Shown one piece after another: positions 27,155-35,298 of a stretch of DNA of 64,000 nt. The notes under the pieces were generated by a model. That model worked only from the letters and a program-made list of their open reading frames with translations. It was not told the origin of the DNA and searched no databases. The DNA is from Candidatus Kouleothrix ribensis (GTDB lineage Bacteria; Chloroflexota; Chloroflexia; Chloroflexales; Roseiflexaceae): NCBI GenBank assembly GCA_016722075.1, contig JADKGW010000002.1, forward strand, positions 868,001-932,000. Direction: 5' to 3'. A program made the translations under genes and the position numbers. Every line of letters begins with the position of its first letter. The first letter of the stretch is position 1.

Positions 27155-28138
27155 ATGGCAACCACGACCAAGCCCGACACAGTCGCTATGTTCGAGCTGC
27201 TGCCGGGCGTCTTTCGGATCGAGACCGAGCTGGGCGGCAACCTGCTCGCGCTGCACCTGCTGCGCGGCACACGCACCCTGCTGATCGATAGCGGCGTGCG
27301 CGATACGCCCGGCACGGCGATCTTCCCGGCGCTGGCGGCGGCCGGCCTGCCGGCGCGGATCGATATGCTGCTGGTGTCGCACGCCGACGCCGACCACCAC
27401 GGCGGCAACGCGGCGCTACGCGCGGGCGCGCCGGGCACCGTGATCATGTGCCACGAGCACGACCGGCCGTGGGTCGAGGCCAAGGCCGCACACCTGGCCG
27501 GCCGCTACCAGCAGGTGCTGGCCGGCCACGATCTGGGCTACGCGCCCGAGCTCATGCGCTGGCTCGATGCGATGATCGGCGCCGACACACCGGCCGACCT
27601 GGGGCTGCACGGCGGCGAGACGATCGGGCTAGGCGACGGGCGGCGCTGGCAGGTGCTGCACGCGCCCGGCCACACCGCCGGCCACCTGGTGCTGTGGGAA
27701 CCCGAGCGGCGCGTGCTGATCGCGCAGGATGCCGTGCTGGGGCGCGGCGTGCCCGACCGGGCTGGGCGGCTGGCCAGCCCGCCGCCCTACTACGACGCCG
27801 GCAGCTATATCGCTACGCTGGCGCAGCTGCGCGCGCTACAGCCAGAGTGGCTGCTGACGGCGCACTACCCGGTTATGCGCGGCGCGGCGGCCGACACATT
27901 CCTGGCCGAGAGCCAGGCGTTCGCCGAGCAGGCCGATGCGGCGGTGCTGGCGATCGTGCGCGCGGCCGGCCGGCCGCTGACGCTGAGCGCGGTGGTCGCC
28001 GCGCTCGACGCGCGCCTCGGCCCGTTCGACCTCACGATCCAGTGGGTCGGGCCAGCGCTGGCACACCTGGCCCGCCACGTAGCCGCCGGCCGGCTGATCG
28101 CCCACGCCGATGGGCCGGCCTGCGCCTGGGCCGCCTGA
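27155..28138 (+). CDS. Metallo-beta-lactamase-fold hydrolase
   Basis: A 327-residue hydrolase. The metal motif reads SHADADHHGG, in which the usual second His of HxHxDH is Asp. The other ligands look normal: HAPGHTAGH and IAQDAVLG. A C-terminal helical domain (about residues 240-325) resembles the extra domain seen in glyoxalase II-like and LACTB2-like enzymes. The start has GGAAGG upstream. It is the second gene of the ceramidase-like operon. Thioester, lactone or phosphodiester substrates are all possible. Confidence 0.88.
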   Translation: MATTTKPDTVAMFELLPGVFRIETELGGNLLALHLLRGTRTLLIDSGVRDTPGTAIFPALAAAGLPARIDMLLVSHADADHHGGNAALRAGAPGTVIMCHEHDRPWVEAKAAHLAGRYQQVLAGHDLGYAPELMRWLDAMIGADTPADLGLHGGETIGLGDGRRWQVLHAPGHTAGHLVLWEPERRVLIAQDAVLGRGVPDRAGRLASPPPYYDAGSYIATLAQLRALQPEWLLTAHYPVMRGAAADTFLAESQAFAEQADAAVLAIVRAAGRPLTLSAVVAALDARLGPFDLTIQWVGPALAHLARHVAAGRLIAHADGPACAWAA

Positions 28139-28181
28139 GCACGCGCCGGGGCACTGCCCCAAATACACATAGGAGCACGCA

Positions 28182-28970
28182 ATGCGGCTGGCAGGCAAGA
28201 TCGCGCTAGTCACCGGCGGCGCCACCGGCATCGGCGCGGCCACGGCCGAGCGCTTCGCGCGCGAGGGCGCGCACGTCGTGATCGCCGACATCAACGCGGC
28301 CGCAGGCCAGCGCCACGCCGAGGCGATCGGCGGGCTGTTCGTGTACTGCGACACCAGCCAGGCCGAGCAGGCCGCCAGCGCGGTGACGCAGACGGTCGCG
28401 GCGTTTGGTGGCCTCGACATCCTGGTGAACGCGGCGGCACACCTGGGCGGCTACCACGACGCCGCCGCCATGAGCGTCGAGGAGTGGCGCGCGGTGCTGG
28501 CGGTCACGCTCGATGGCGTGTTCTTCTGCGCGAAGTACGCCGCACAAGAGATGCTACGGCGCGGCGGCGGCGCGATCGTCAATATCGCCTCGGTTGAGGG
28601 TATGGCCGGCGCGGCCGGCCACGCCGCCTATGTCACCGGCAAGAGCGCGCTGTTCGGGCTGACACGCTCGATGGCGATCGACTTCGGCACGCGCGGCATT
28701 CGCGTCAACGCGCTCAGCCCCGGCATCATCGACTCGGGCCGGCCCGACATCGAGCGGCTCAAGCACGACCCGGCGGTGATGCGCTTCTGGCGCGACATGA
28801 CCGTGCTCGACCGCCTGGGCCGGCCCGACGAGATCGCCGCCGCTGCCTTGTTCCTGGCCTCCGACGAGGCCTCGTATGTCACCGGCCAGAATCTGGCGGT
28901 CGACGGCGGCTGGACAATTGGCCACCCGCCGCTGCACTGGCCCGAGCCGGGCGATGCCAGCGCATCCTGA
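28182..28970 (+). CDS. Short-chain dehydrogenase/reductase (SDR)
   Basis: A 262-residue classical SDR. The cofactor loop is TGGATGIGAA near the N-terminus, with ADIN after strand 2 suggesting NAD(H) preference. NAAAH stands at the NNAG position, and the catalytic pair lies in AYVTGKSAL (YxxxK), with Ser from IASVEG. The C-terminus YVTGQNLAVDGGWTIG is standard. AGGAG precedes the ATG. It probably oxidises a sugar- or hydroxy-acid in the operon's pathway. Confidence 0.93.
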   Translation: MRLAGKIALVTGGATGIGAATAERFAREGAHVVIADINAAAGQRHAEAIGGLFVYCDTSQAEQAASAVTQTVAAFGGLDILVNAAAHLGGYHDAAAMSVEEWRAVLAVTLDGVFFCAKYAAQEMLRRGGGAIVNIASVEGMAGAAGHAAYVTGKSALFGLTRSMAIDFGTRGIRVNALSPGIIDSGRPDIERLKHDPAVMRFWRDMTVLDRLGRPDEIAAAALFLASDEASYVTGQNLAVDGGWTIGHPPLHWPEPGDASAS

Positions 28971-28994
28971 ACACTACAGATAGAAGGAATACGT

Positions 28995-31901
28995 GTGAGC
29001 ACACCATCGACCGAGCAGATTGATTCGTTCGCGCGCGCCTGCGCGGCCGAGCTGCGTGGCGAGCTACGCACCGACCGCATGACCCGCGCGCTGTACGCGA
29101 CCGATGCATCGAACTATCAGATCGAGCCGCTGGCGGTGGTGACGCCACGCGACCAGGCCGACCTGGCCACCGCGATGACGATCGCGGCGCAGCACGCGCT
29201 GCCGGTGCTGCCGCGCGGCGGCGGCAGCAGCCTGGCCGGCCAGTCGGTCGGCGCCGCAGTGGTGTTCGACCTGAGCAAATATATGCATGGCGTAGTCGCG
29301 ATCGACCCGGCCGCGCGCCGCGCACGCGTGCTGCCGGGCACCAACTTGCAGGTGCTGAACGACCAGCTCGCGCCGCATGGGCTCAAGTTCGGCCCCGACC
29401 CGGCCTCGGCGGTGGTCTGCACCGTCGGCGGGATGGTCGGCAACAACTCGACCGGCGCTCACTCGATCCTCTACCATATGACCGCCGACAACCTGCATGC
29501 CGTCGATGTGGTGCTGGCCGACGGCACGCCTGCGCGCTTTGCGCCCACCCGGCGCGTCGATATCGCGAATGAGGTGGCGCGCGGCGGGCTGCTGGGCGCG
29601 ATCTGGCAGCGCGTACCGGCGATCGTCGAGCACACGCGCGCTGCGCTCGACGCCCGGCGCCCCGACACCTGGCGGCGCTGCGGCGGCTACAATCTCGACC
29701 GGCTGCTGGGCGGCGATACGATCAACCTGGCCGAGCTGATCTGTGGCAGCGAGGGCACGCTCGCTGCGATCACCGAGATCGAGCTGACGCTGGTGCCACT
29801 GGCTCGCCACAGCGCGCTGGTGCTGACCGCCTTTGATGATCAGAACGCCGCGCTCGAGGCGGTGCCGCACATGCTCGAGAGCCAGCCTTCGGCGGTTGAG
29901 CATATCGACCGCTTCCTGATGGATATGCAGCGCGCGGCCGGCGGCGAGTTTTCGATCGCGCGGCTGCTCGGCGCCGACCAGCCCGACGCGCTGCTGGTGA
30001 CCGAATTCTACGGCGACACCCCCGCCGAGCTGCACGCCAAGGTCGAGCAGCTCGAGCGGCTGCTGGCCCGCCACGCGCCCGGCTGCCGCAACTACCACTT
30101 CTTCGACGAACCCGGCCAGCGCATGGTCTGGCAGATGCGCCGCTCGCAGGCCGGGCTGCTTCAGCGCCGGCGCGGCGACCTCAAGCCGGTCGGCTTCATC
30201 GAAGATGTCGCGGTGCCGGTCGACCGGCTGGCGGCCTATATTCGCGACCTGACATCGATCGCCGACGCGCACGCGGTCGAGCTGACACTGGGCGCGCACG
30301 CCAGTGCCGGCTGCCTGCACGTGCTGCCGTTCCTGAACCTTAAGCAGGCCGGCGATGTCGCGCGTATGCAGCAGATCAGCGCGGCGGCAGCCGATCTGAT
30401 GCTCGGCTACAAAGGCGTGATGAGCAGCGAGCACGGCGATGGGCTGGCGCGCAGCTGGCTCAACCGGCATGTGTTCGGCGACGAGATCTACGCGGCGTTT
30501 CGGCAGGTTAAGGCCGCATTCGACCCATCGTGGCGCATGAATCCCGGCAAAATCGTCGATGCGCCACCCATGACTGCGAACCTGCGCCTGGGCGCCGATT
30601 ATCGAACGATCGAATTCGCCGAGCAGTTCGATTGGTCGAGCGATGGCGGGTTCGCCGGCGCGATCGAGATGTGTACCGGCCAGGGCTACTGCCGCAAGAC
30701 GATCGGCGGCACCATGTGCCCGAGCTATATGGTCACGCGCGACGAGCGCGACTCGACCCGTGGGCGGGCGAATGCGCTGCGCAATGCGCTGGCCGGGCGC
30801 TTGCCGCCCGAGGTGCTGTTCGGCCCCGAGATGTACGACGTGATCGATCTGTGTGTCGGCTGCAAGGCCTGCCAGAGCGAGTGCCCGACCTCGGTTGACA
30901 TGGCCCGGATGCGTGGCGAATTCCTGTACCACTACCACGAGCAGCACGGCCGCGACTTGCGCACGCGCCTGTTTGCGGCTATGCCACAGCTGAGCCGGGC
31001 GATCACGACGCAGCCGCTGCTGGCCCAGCTGGCCAACGCCGCAATGGCCATGCCGCCGGCCCGCGCGCTGATCAACCGCGCGCTGGGCATCGCGCCCGCG
31101 CGGCGGCTGCCCGGCTTCGCGGCCGAGCGCTTCTCGGGCTGGCTGGCGCGCCAGCAGCGCCACACGCCGGCCGCCGACACGGTGGTGCTGTATGTCGACA
31201 CATGGGCCGAGCACTACGAGCCGCAGATCGCGCGCGCGGCCCACGCGGTGCTGTCGGCGGCTGGCTACCAGGTGATCGTGCCCGAGTATGCCTGCTGCGG
31301 GCGCACGCAGCTCAGCAAGGGCATGCTGCCCGCAGCACGGCACTCGGCCGAGCGCGTGTTCGAGCGGCTGGGCGCATACGCCATGCGCGGCACGCCGATC
31401 GTCGGGCTCGAGCCATCGTGCATCCTGACGTTCCGCGACGAATACCTGACGCTGACGCGCCACCCGCGCCGGCACGATCTGGCGCGCGTGGCCGTGACGT
31501 TCGAGGAATTTGTGGCTGCGCATGCCCAGCGCTTCGCGGCGGTGCTCGAGGCCGGCGCGCCCGCGCCGGCGCTGCTGCACGGCCACTGCCACCAGAAGGC
31601 CCAGGTGGGCACCGCGCCGGCGCATACGGCGCTCGGGCTGGCCGGCTACGCCGTGCGCGAGGTCGACTCGGGCTGCTGCGGCATGGCCGGCGCGTTCGGC
31701 TACGAGGCCGGTCACTACCAGGTCAGCCAGGCCATGGCCGAGCGCGCGCTGATCCCGGCCGTGCGCGCGGCCGAGCCGGGCGCCACTACCATCGCGGCCG
31801 GGTTCAGCTGCCGCCACCAGATCGCCGACTTCGCCGAGCGCCCGGCCATCCACCCGGCCGAGGCGCTGGCACGCCGGCTCAAGCCTACACCAGCCGAGTA
31901 G
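28995..31901 (+). CDS. FAD-linked oxidoreductase fused to Fe-S/CCG domains (D-2-hydroxyacid dehydrogenase type)
   Basis: A 968-residue fusion. Residues 1-270 form an FAD-binding PCMH domain (LPRGGGSSLAGQSVG), followed by the FAD-oxidase C-terminal domain to about 520. A ferredoxin-like domain has CVGCKACQSECP near 620. Two cysteine-rich CCG segments follow (YACCGRTQ near 768, CHQKAQVG near 864, SGCCGMAG near 894). This is the GlcD-GlpC layout of quinone-linked D-lactate or D-2-hydroxyglutarate dehydrogenases. GTG is the start, after AGAAGGA. It ends the operon beginning at 25712 and would pass electrons to the membrane. A long antisense frame is only a shadow. Confidence 0.92.
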   Translation: MSTPSTEQIDSFARACAAELRGELRTDRMTRALYATDASNYQIEPLAVVTPRDQADLATAMTIAAQHALPVLPRGGGSSLAGQSVGAAVVFDLSKYMHGVVAIDPAARRARVLPGTNLQVLNDQLAPHGLKFGPDPASAVVCTVGGMVGNNSTGAHSILYHMTADNLHAVDVVLADGTPARFAPTRRVDIANEVARGGLLGAIWQRVPAIVEHTRAALDARRPDTWRRCGGYNLDRLLGGDTINLAELICGSEGTLAAITEIELTLVPLARHSALVLTAFDDQNAALEAVPHMLESQPSAVEHIDRFLMDMQRAAGGEFSIARLLGADQPDALLVTEFYGDTPAELHAKVEQLERLLARHAPGCRNYHFFDEPGQRMVWQMRRSQAGLLQRRRGDLKPVGFIEDVAVPVDRLAAYIRDLTSIADAHAVELTLGAHASAGCLHVLPFLNLKQAGDVARMQQISAAAADLMLGYKGVMSSEHGDGLARSWLNRHVFGDEIYAAFRQVKAAFDPSWRMNPGKIVDAPPMTANLRLGADYRTIEFAEQFDWSSDGGFAGAIEMCTGQGYCRKTIGGTMCPSYMVTRDERDSTRGRANALRNALAGRLPPEVLFGPEMYDVIDLCVGCKACQSECPTSVDMARMRGEFLYHYHEQHGRDLRTRLFAAMPQLSRAITTQPLLAQLANAAMAMPPARALINRALGIAPARRLPGFAAERFSGWLARQQRHTPAADTVVLYVDTWAEHYEPQIARAAHAVLSAAGYQVIVPEYACCGRTQLSKGMLPAARHSAERVFERLGAYAMRGTPIVGLEPSCILTFRDEYLTLTRHPRRHDLARVAVTFEEFVAAHAQRFAAVLEAGAPAPALLHGHCHQKAQVGTAPAHTALGLAGYAVREVDSGCCGMAGAFGYEAGHYQVSQAMAERALIPAVRAAEPGATTIAAGFSCRHQIADFAERPAIHPAEALARRLKPTPAE

Positions 31902-31910
31902 CCGGGCGCC

Positions 31911-32023
31911 CGGTTTTCGCCCAGCATGCCGGGCTATGGGCATACCCTTCCCCGTGTGCGGGGAGGAGGATAAGAATTTGGCGTTCCAATGCGCTCGCTC
32001 CGCGAGCGCATTGGAACGCCAAA
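31911..32023. repeat. Palindromic repeat family 1, copy D (half element)
   Basis: Contains CCCAGCATGCCGGGC, the C-rich palindrome CCCCGTGTGCGGGG, and the 39-bp hairpin at 31981-32019. The outer end and the other half are missing. It lies between convergent genes, where its hairpins could end transcription in both directions. Confidence 0.75.
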
Positions 32024-32029
32024 AATGAA

Positions 32030-32383
32030 TTACATGCTCAGCAGCACCAGCGCCAGCCCGATCACCGCCGGCAGCGCCTGCACGAACAGGATCGAGCGCT
32101 TGGCGGTGAGGCTGCCATACACCCCAGCTACGATCACGCAGCCCAGAAAGAACACCAGCACCGCGCGCTGGCCGCTCCACAGGCCCCAGATCAGGCCGGC
32201 CGCCAGGAAGCCGTTGTACAGCCCCTGGTTGGCGGCCAGCGGCGCTGATGCCGCCGCGACCTCGGGGGTCAGGCCGAACACACGCCGGCCGACCGGGTGA
32301 TTCCAGAAGAACATCTCGAGCACCAGAAACCCGGCGTGGCTCGCGGCGACGATCAGAACCACCAGCGTGGCGAGGATGGCCAT
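32030..32383 (-). CDS. DUF1304-family membrane protein
   Basis: A 117-residue protein with four predicted helices (ATLVVLIVAASHAGFLVLEM, YNGFLAAGLIWGLW, AVLVFFLGCVIVAGVYG and ALPAVIGLALVLL). The pattern EMFFW, then ANQGLYNGFLA, is diagnostic of DUF1304. AAGGAG lies before the ATG, so the longer frame starting at 32533 is rejected. The function of the family is unknown. It stands alone, with no obvious operon partner. Confidence 0.9.
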   Translation of the reverse strand: MAILATLVVLIVAASHAGFLVLEMFFWNHPVGRRVFGLTPEVAAASAPLAANQGLYNGFLAAGLIWGLWSGQRAVLVFFLGCVIVAGVYGSLTAKRSILFVQALPAVIGLALVLLSM

Positions 32384-32538
32384 AGTTGCTCCTTCATACT
32401 GCAGCTGATCGTATGCGCGCCCGCGCACCAGGCCGCGCTGCACCGGCTGGTTCCGGCCGGCTGCCCGCCGGTAGGGCGCGGCTGCCTGAAGCACGCGTGT
32501 ACCAGCGCGCACTTTGGGTGATCGCGCGGGCATGCCGG

Positions 32539-33054
32539 CTACGTGCCCGCGTCTTCGGCCCGCACCACCACCCCCAGCAGCTGGATCAGCTCGAGCGCCT
32601 GGATCGGGTCGATCACGGCGCCGGCCACATCGTTACTGTTGATCTTGATGCCGGCCAGCGATGAGCCGCGCAGGTCGGCGCCCTTCAGCCGGGTGTTGCG
32701 CAGATCGGCGCCCGAGAGATCACACTTGTAGAACACCACGCCGGTCAGGTCGGCGCCGTCGAACGAAGCCTCGTGCAGCGTGCAGTGCTCGAAGCGCACC
32801 GCCCGGAAGCGCGTATTCCAAAAGTGTGCGAGGTTGGCGTTACAGCGCGCGAACAGCACATCGCGCAGGTCGGCTTCGGCCAGCGTGGCGCCTAGCAGGC
32901 GGCAGCCGATCAGCTCGACTCGGCGCATGTAGGCTTTGTCGAGCGTGCAGCTGGCGAAGTCGCCGGCCTCGAAGCGGCAGTCGGCTAGCTGCACCAGCGG
33001 CAGCTCGGCGCCCTGGAAGCTGACATTGCGCGCCGACACCTGCTCGAGCGACAC
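32539..33054 (-). CDS. Pentapeptide-repeat protein
   Basis: At least 171 residues of pentapeptide repeats, for example ADLRDVLFARCNANL and ADLTGVVFYKCDLSGADL, which fold into a right-handed quadrilateral helix. The GTG start given here has no good ribosome site. The frame stays open back to a CTG at 33219 that overlaps the stop of the ABC exporter gene and has GGAGG 6 bp upstream; that start would add 55 residues. Some family members mimic DNA and protect gyrase. Linkage to an exporter hints at self-protection, but this is inference. Confidence 0.8.
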   Translation of the reverse strand: MSLEQVSARNVSFQGAELPLVQLADCRFEAGDFASCTLDKAYMRRVELIGCRLLGATLAEADLRDVLFARCNANLAHFWNTRFRAVRFEHCTLHEASFDGADLTGVVFYKCDLSGADLRNTRLKGADLRGSSLAGIKINSNDVAGAVIDPIQALELIQLLGVVVRAEDAGT

Positions 33055-33215
33055 GTCCTCGGCGGCCTGCGGGCCGAGGCGCGCGCCGGCCCACAGCTGC
33101 CGGGCGTAGGCCGTGCGCGGCGCGAGCGCGTCGATCGGCTGCGGCTCGCTCGGCAGCGGCGCGTCGAACTGTGGCGGCTGGGGCGCGCCGGCGCTACGCT
33201 GCTTGCTCCTGCGAT

Positions 33216-35012
33216 TCAGAGCACACCTCCGGCGCGGAACTGCAGCAAGTACAGCCGCGCATACAGGCCGTCGTGCGCCATCAGCTCGGCATGGCTGCCC
33301 TGCTCGGCGATCCGGCCCTGGTCGAGCACGACGATCCGGTGGGCGATCTTGACGGTGCTCAGGCGGTGCGCGATGATCACGGCCGTGCGGCCGTGCATCA
33401 GCCGGTCGAGCGCGCCCTGCACCAGCTGTTCGGACTCACTGTCGAGCGCGCTGGTGGCTTCGTCGAGCAGCAGGATGCGCGGGTCTTTCAGCATTGCGCG
33501 CGCGATCGCGATGCGCTGGCGCTGGCCGCCGCTGAGCTTGACCCCGCGCTCACCCACGAGCGTGTCGTAGCCCTGCGGCGCCGCCAGAATGAACGCGTGG
33601 GCGTTGGCGGCCTGTGCGGCAGCCACAATCTCGGCCTCGCTGGCGTCGAGCCGGCCGTAGGCAATATTCTCGCGGATCGTCCCACCAAACAGCATGGTCT
33701 CCTGCGGCACCAGCGCGATCTGGGCGCGCAGGCTGCGCTGAGTCAGCCCGCGCAGATCGTGCCCATCGACCCGCACCGTGCCGGCGGTTGGGTCGTAGAA
33801 GCGTGGGATCAAGTTGAACAGCGTGCTCTTACCGGCCCCGCTCGGCCCAACCAGCGCGACGATCTCGCCAGGCGCGATGCTCAGCGACACGTCGTGCAGC
33901 ACGGTAGTGCCCGGCTCGTAACCAAACGACACACCTTCGAAGCTGATCGCGCCGGGCGTGGCGGGCAGCTCGCATGCACCAGGCGCGTCGCTGATCGTGG
34001 GCGTGGTGTCGAGGATCTCGAACACGCGCCGCACTGCGCCGACCGCCTCGCGGAACTGCCCGTACAGCCCCGAGAGCTGGCCCAGGCTGGCGGCAATGCT
34101 CACGGCGTAGATCAGAAAGCCGCTGATCGTCGAAAACTCGATCCGCCCAGCCAGCACCTCGCGCCCGCTAAACCACAGGATGGCGGCGATTGCGCTAAAG
34201 CCCAGGAAGGCCATCAGCGCGCCAAACGCCGATCGCGCGACTGTCAGGCGCAGGGCCGCGCGCAAGGTTCGCCGCATCGCGCCGTTGTAGCGTTCGACCT
34301 CGTAATCTTCGCGGGTGAAGCTCTTGACCACGCGAATGCCCTGCAAGCCCTCCTCAACCGCCACCGTCGCCTGGGCCAGCTCATCTTGCACGGCGGTGCT
34401 CAGGTGCTGGAAGCGCCGGCCGAACACCGCCGCCACCGCGATGATCACCAGCGCCAGCACCAGCACGAAGCCAACCAGCCGCGGGTTGAGCAGAAACACG
34501 ATCACGACCGAGCCAATCAGCAGCACCACGTTCGAGAACAGCTGCGTGATGTTGTTCGTGAGCACACTGCGCACCTGTGTCACGTCGCTCGAGATGCGCG
34601 AGACGATCTCGCCAACCCGCCGGCTGGCGAAGAAGTCGAGCGAGAGCGCGTGCAGGTGCTCGTACAGCGCCGAGCGCAGATCGAGCACGATCCACTCGCC
34701 GATATAGCTCAGGGTGTAGTTCTGGAAGAAGGTGAACGCCGCCTGCACCAGGAACAGCCCCACCAGTGCCAGCGCCAAAGCGCTCAGCTGGGCTTCGTCG
34801 CGCTGCTTGAGCACTGCGTCGAGCAGCTGCACGATCAGCAGCGGGAAGGCCAGGCCGACCGCGCTTGTCACGGCCAGCGCGCCGATCGCCAGCGCCATAC
34901 GCCAGCGGTATGGCCTGAGAAATCGTATCAAGCGGCGCCAATCGACCGAGCCGATCGGCTCGGGGGCTGCGTCGCGCGCGGCGCGCCGGGCGCCGGCATT
35001 GCGTCTGAACAT
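33216..35012 (-). CDS. ABC exporter, fused permease and ATPase (MsbA/LmrA-like half transporter)
   Basis: A 598-residue half-transporter. Six helices span about residues 45-330. The nucleotide-binding domain shows Walker A GPSGAGKST (about residue 397), the Q-loop in ALVPQETMLF, the signature LSGGQRQRIAIARAML, Walker B ILLLDEATSALD and the H-loop IAHRLSTV. It should work as a homodimer exporting lipids, drugs or peptides. Its end overlaps the possible CTG start of the pentapeptide-repeat gene. The substrate is unknown. Confidence 0.93.
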   Translation of the reverse strand: MFRRNAGARRAARDAAPEPIGSVDWRRLIRFLRPYRWRMALAIGALAVTSAVGLAFPLLIVQLLDAVLKQRDEAQLSALALALVGLFLVQAAFTFFQNYTLSYIGEWIVLDLRSALYEHLHALSLDFFASRRVGEIVSRISSDVTQVRSVLTNNITQLFSNVVLLIGSVVIVFLLNPRLVGFVLVLALVIIAVAAVFGRRFQHLSTAVQDELAQATVAVEEGLQGIRVVKSFTREDYEVERYNGAMRRTLRAALRLTVARSAFGALMAFLGFSAIAAILWFSGREVLAGRIEFSTISGFLIYAVSIAASLGQLSGLYGQFREAVGAVRRVFEILDTTPTISDAPGACELPATPGAISFEGVSFGYEPGTTVLHDVSLSIAPGEIVALVGPSGAGKSTLFNLIPRFYDPTAGTVRVDGHDLRGLTQRSLRAQIALVPQETMLFGGTIRENIAYGRLDASEAEIVAAAQAANAHAFILAAPQGYDTLVGERGVKLSGGQRQRIAIARAMLKDPRILLLDEATSALDSESEQLVQGALDRLMHGRTAVIIAHRLSTVKIAHRIVVLDQGRIAEQGSHAELMAHDGLYARLYLLQFRAGGVL

Positions 35013-35108
35013 ACCGTCTATCTTTCATTCAATCGCACAGCCTGCGCGGCGGCATAGGCGCGGTTTCCATACGTAGCACGGAATACTGCGCCCGCCCGCT
35101 TGACACGC

Positions 35109-35125
35109 ACCATGCTGCCGCAGGC
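35109..35125. repeat. Single end of palindromic repeat family 2
   Basis: ACCATGCTGCCGCAGGC is the conserved terminus of the family 2 elements. A partner end is not clear in this 286-bp gap between divergent genes. Confidence 0.45.
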
Positions 35126-35283
35126 GCCCGGCATGGCCTTGCGATACCAAAGACCGCCGCGTCCGTCGGCACCTGGCTGCGGTTGTAGGCCTCCGCGCGC
35201 GCCCAAACCACAACCCCCGAATCGGAAGCACCATTCTAACCGAAAGTTGGCGCGGCATGGCTGCGCCTGGCGCGCTGACCTTG

Positions 35284-35292
35284 TGGTACACT
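35284..35292 (+). promoter_or_regulatory. Extended -10 promoter of the NarL-type kinase gene
   Basis: TGGTACACT is an extended -10 box (TGn plus TACACT at 35287-35292). No good -35 lies at the right distance. The predicted transcript start falls on the GTG at 35299, suggesting a leaderless message. Confidence 0.4.
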
Positions 35293-35298
35293 GATGCC

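Noticed and set aside
29064..32180. A 1038-residue open frame on the minus strand
   Set aside because: It lies antisense to the FAD/Fe-S oxidoreductase, which has clear domains. High GC makes long antisense frames common. Its product is His/Arg-rich with no fold-like pattern.
33171..35057. A 628-residue plus-strand frame
   Set aside because: Antisense shadow of the ABC exporter, whose Walker motifs are all present on the minus strand.
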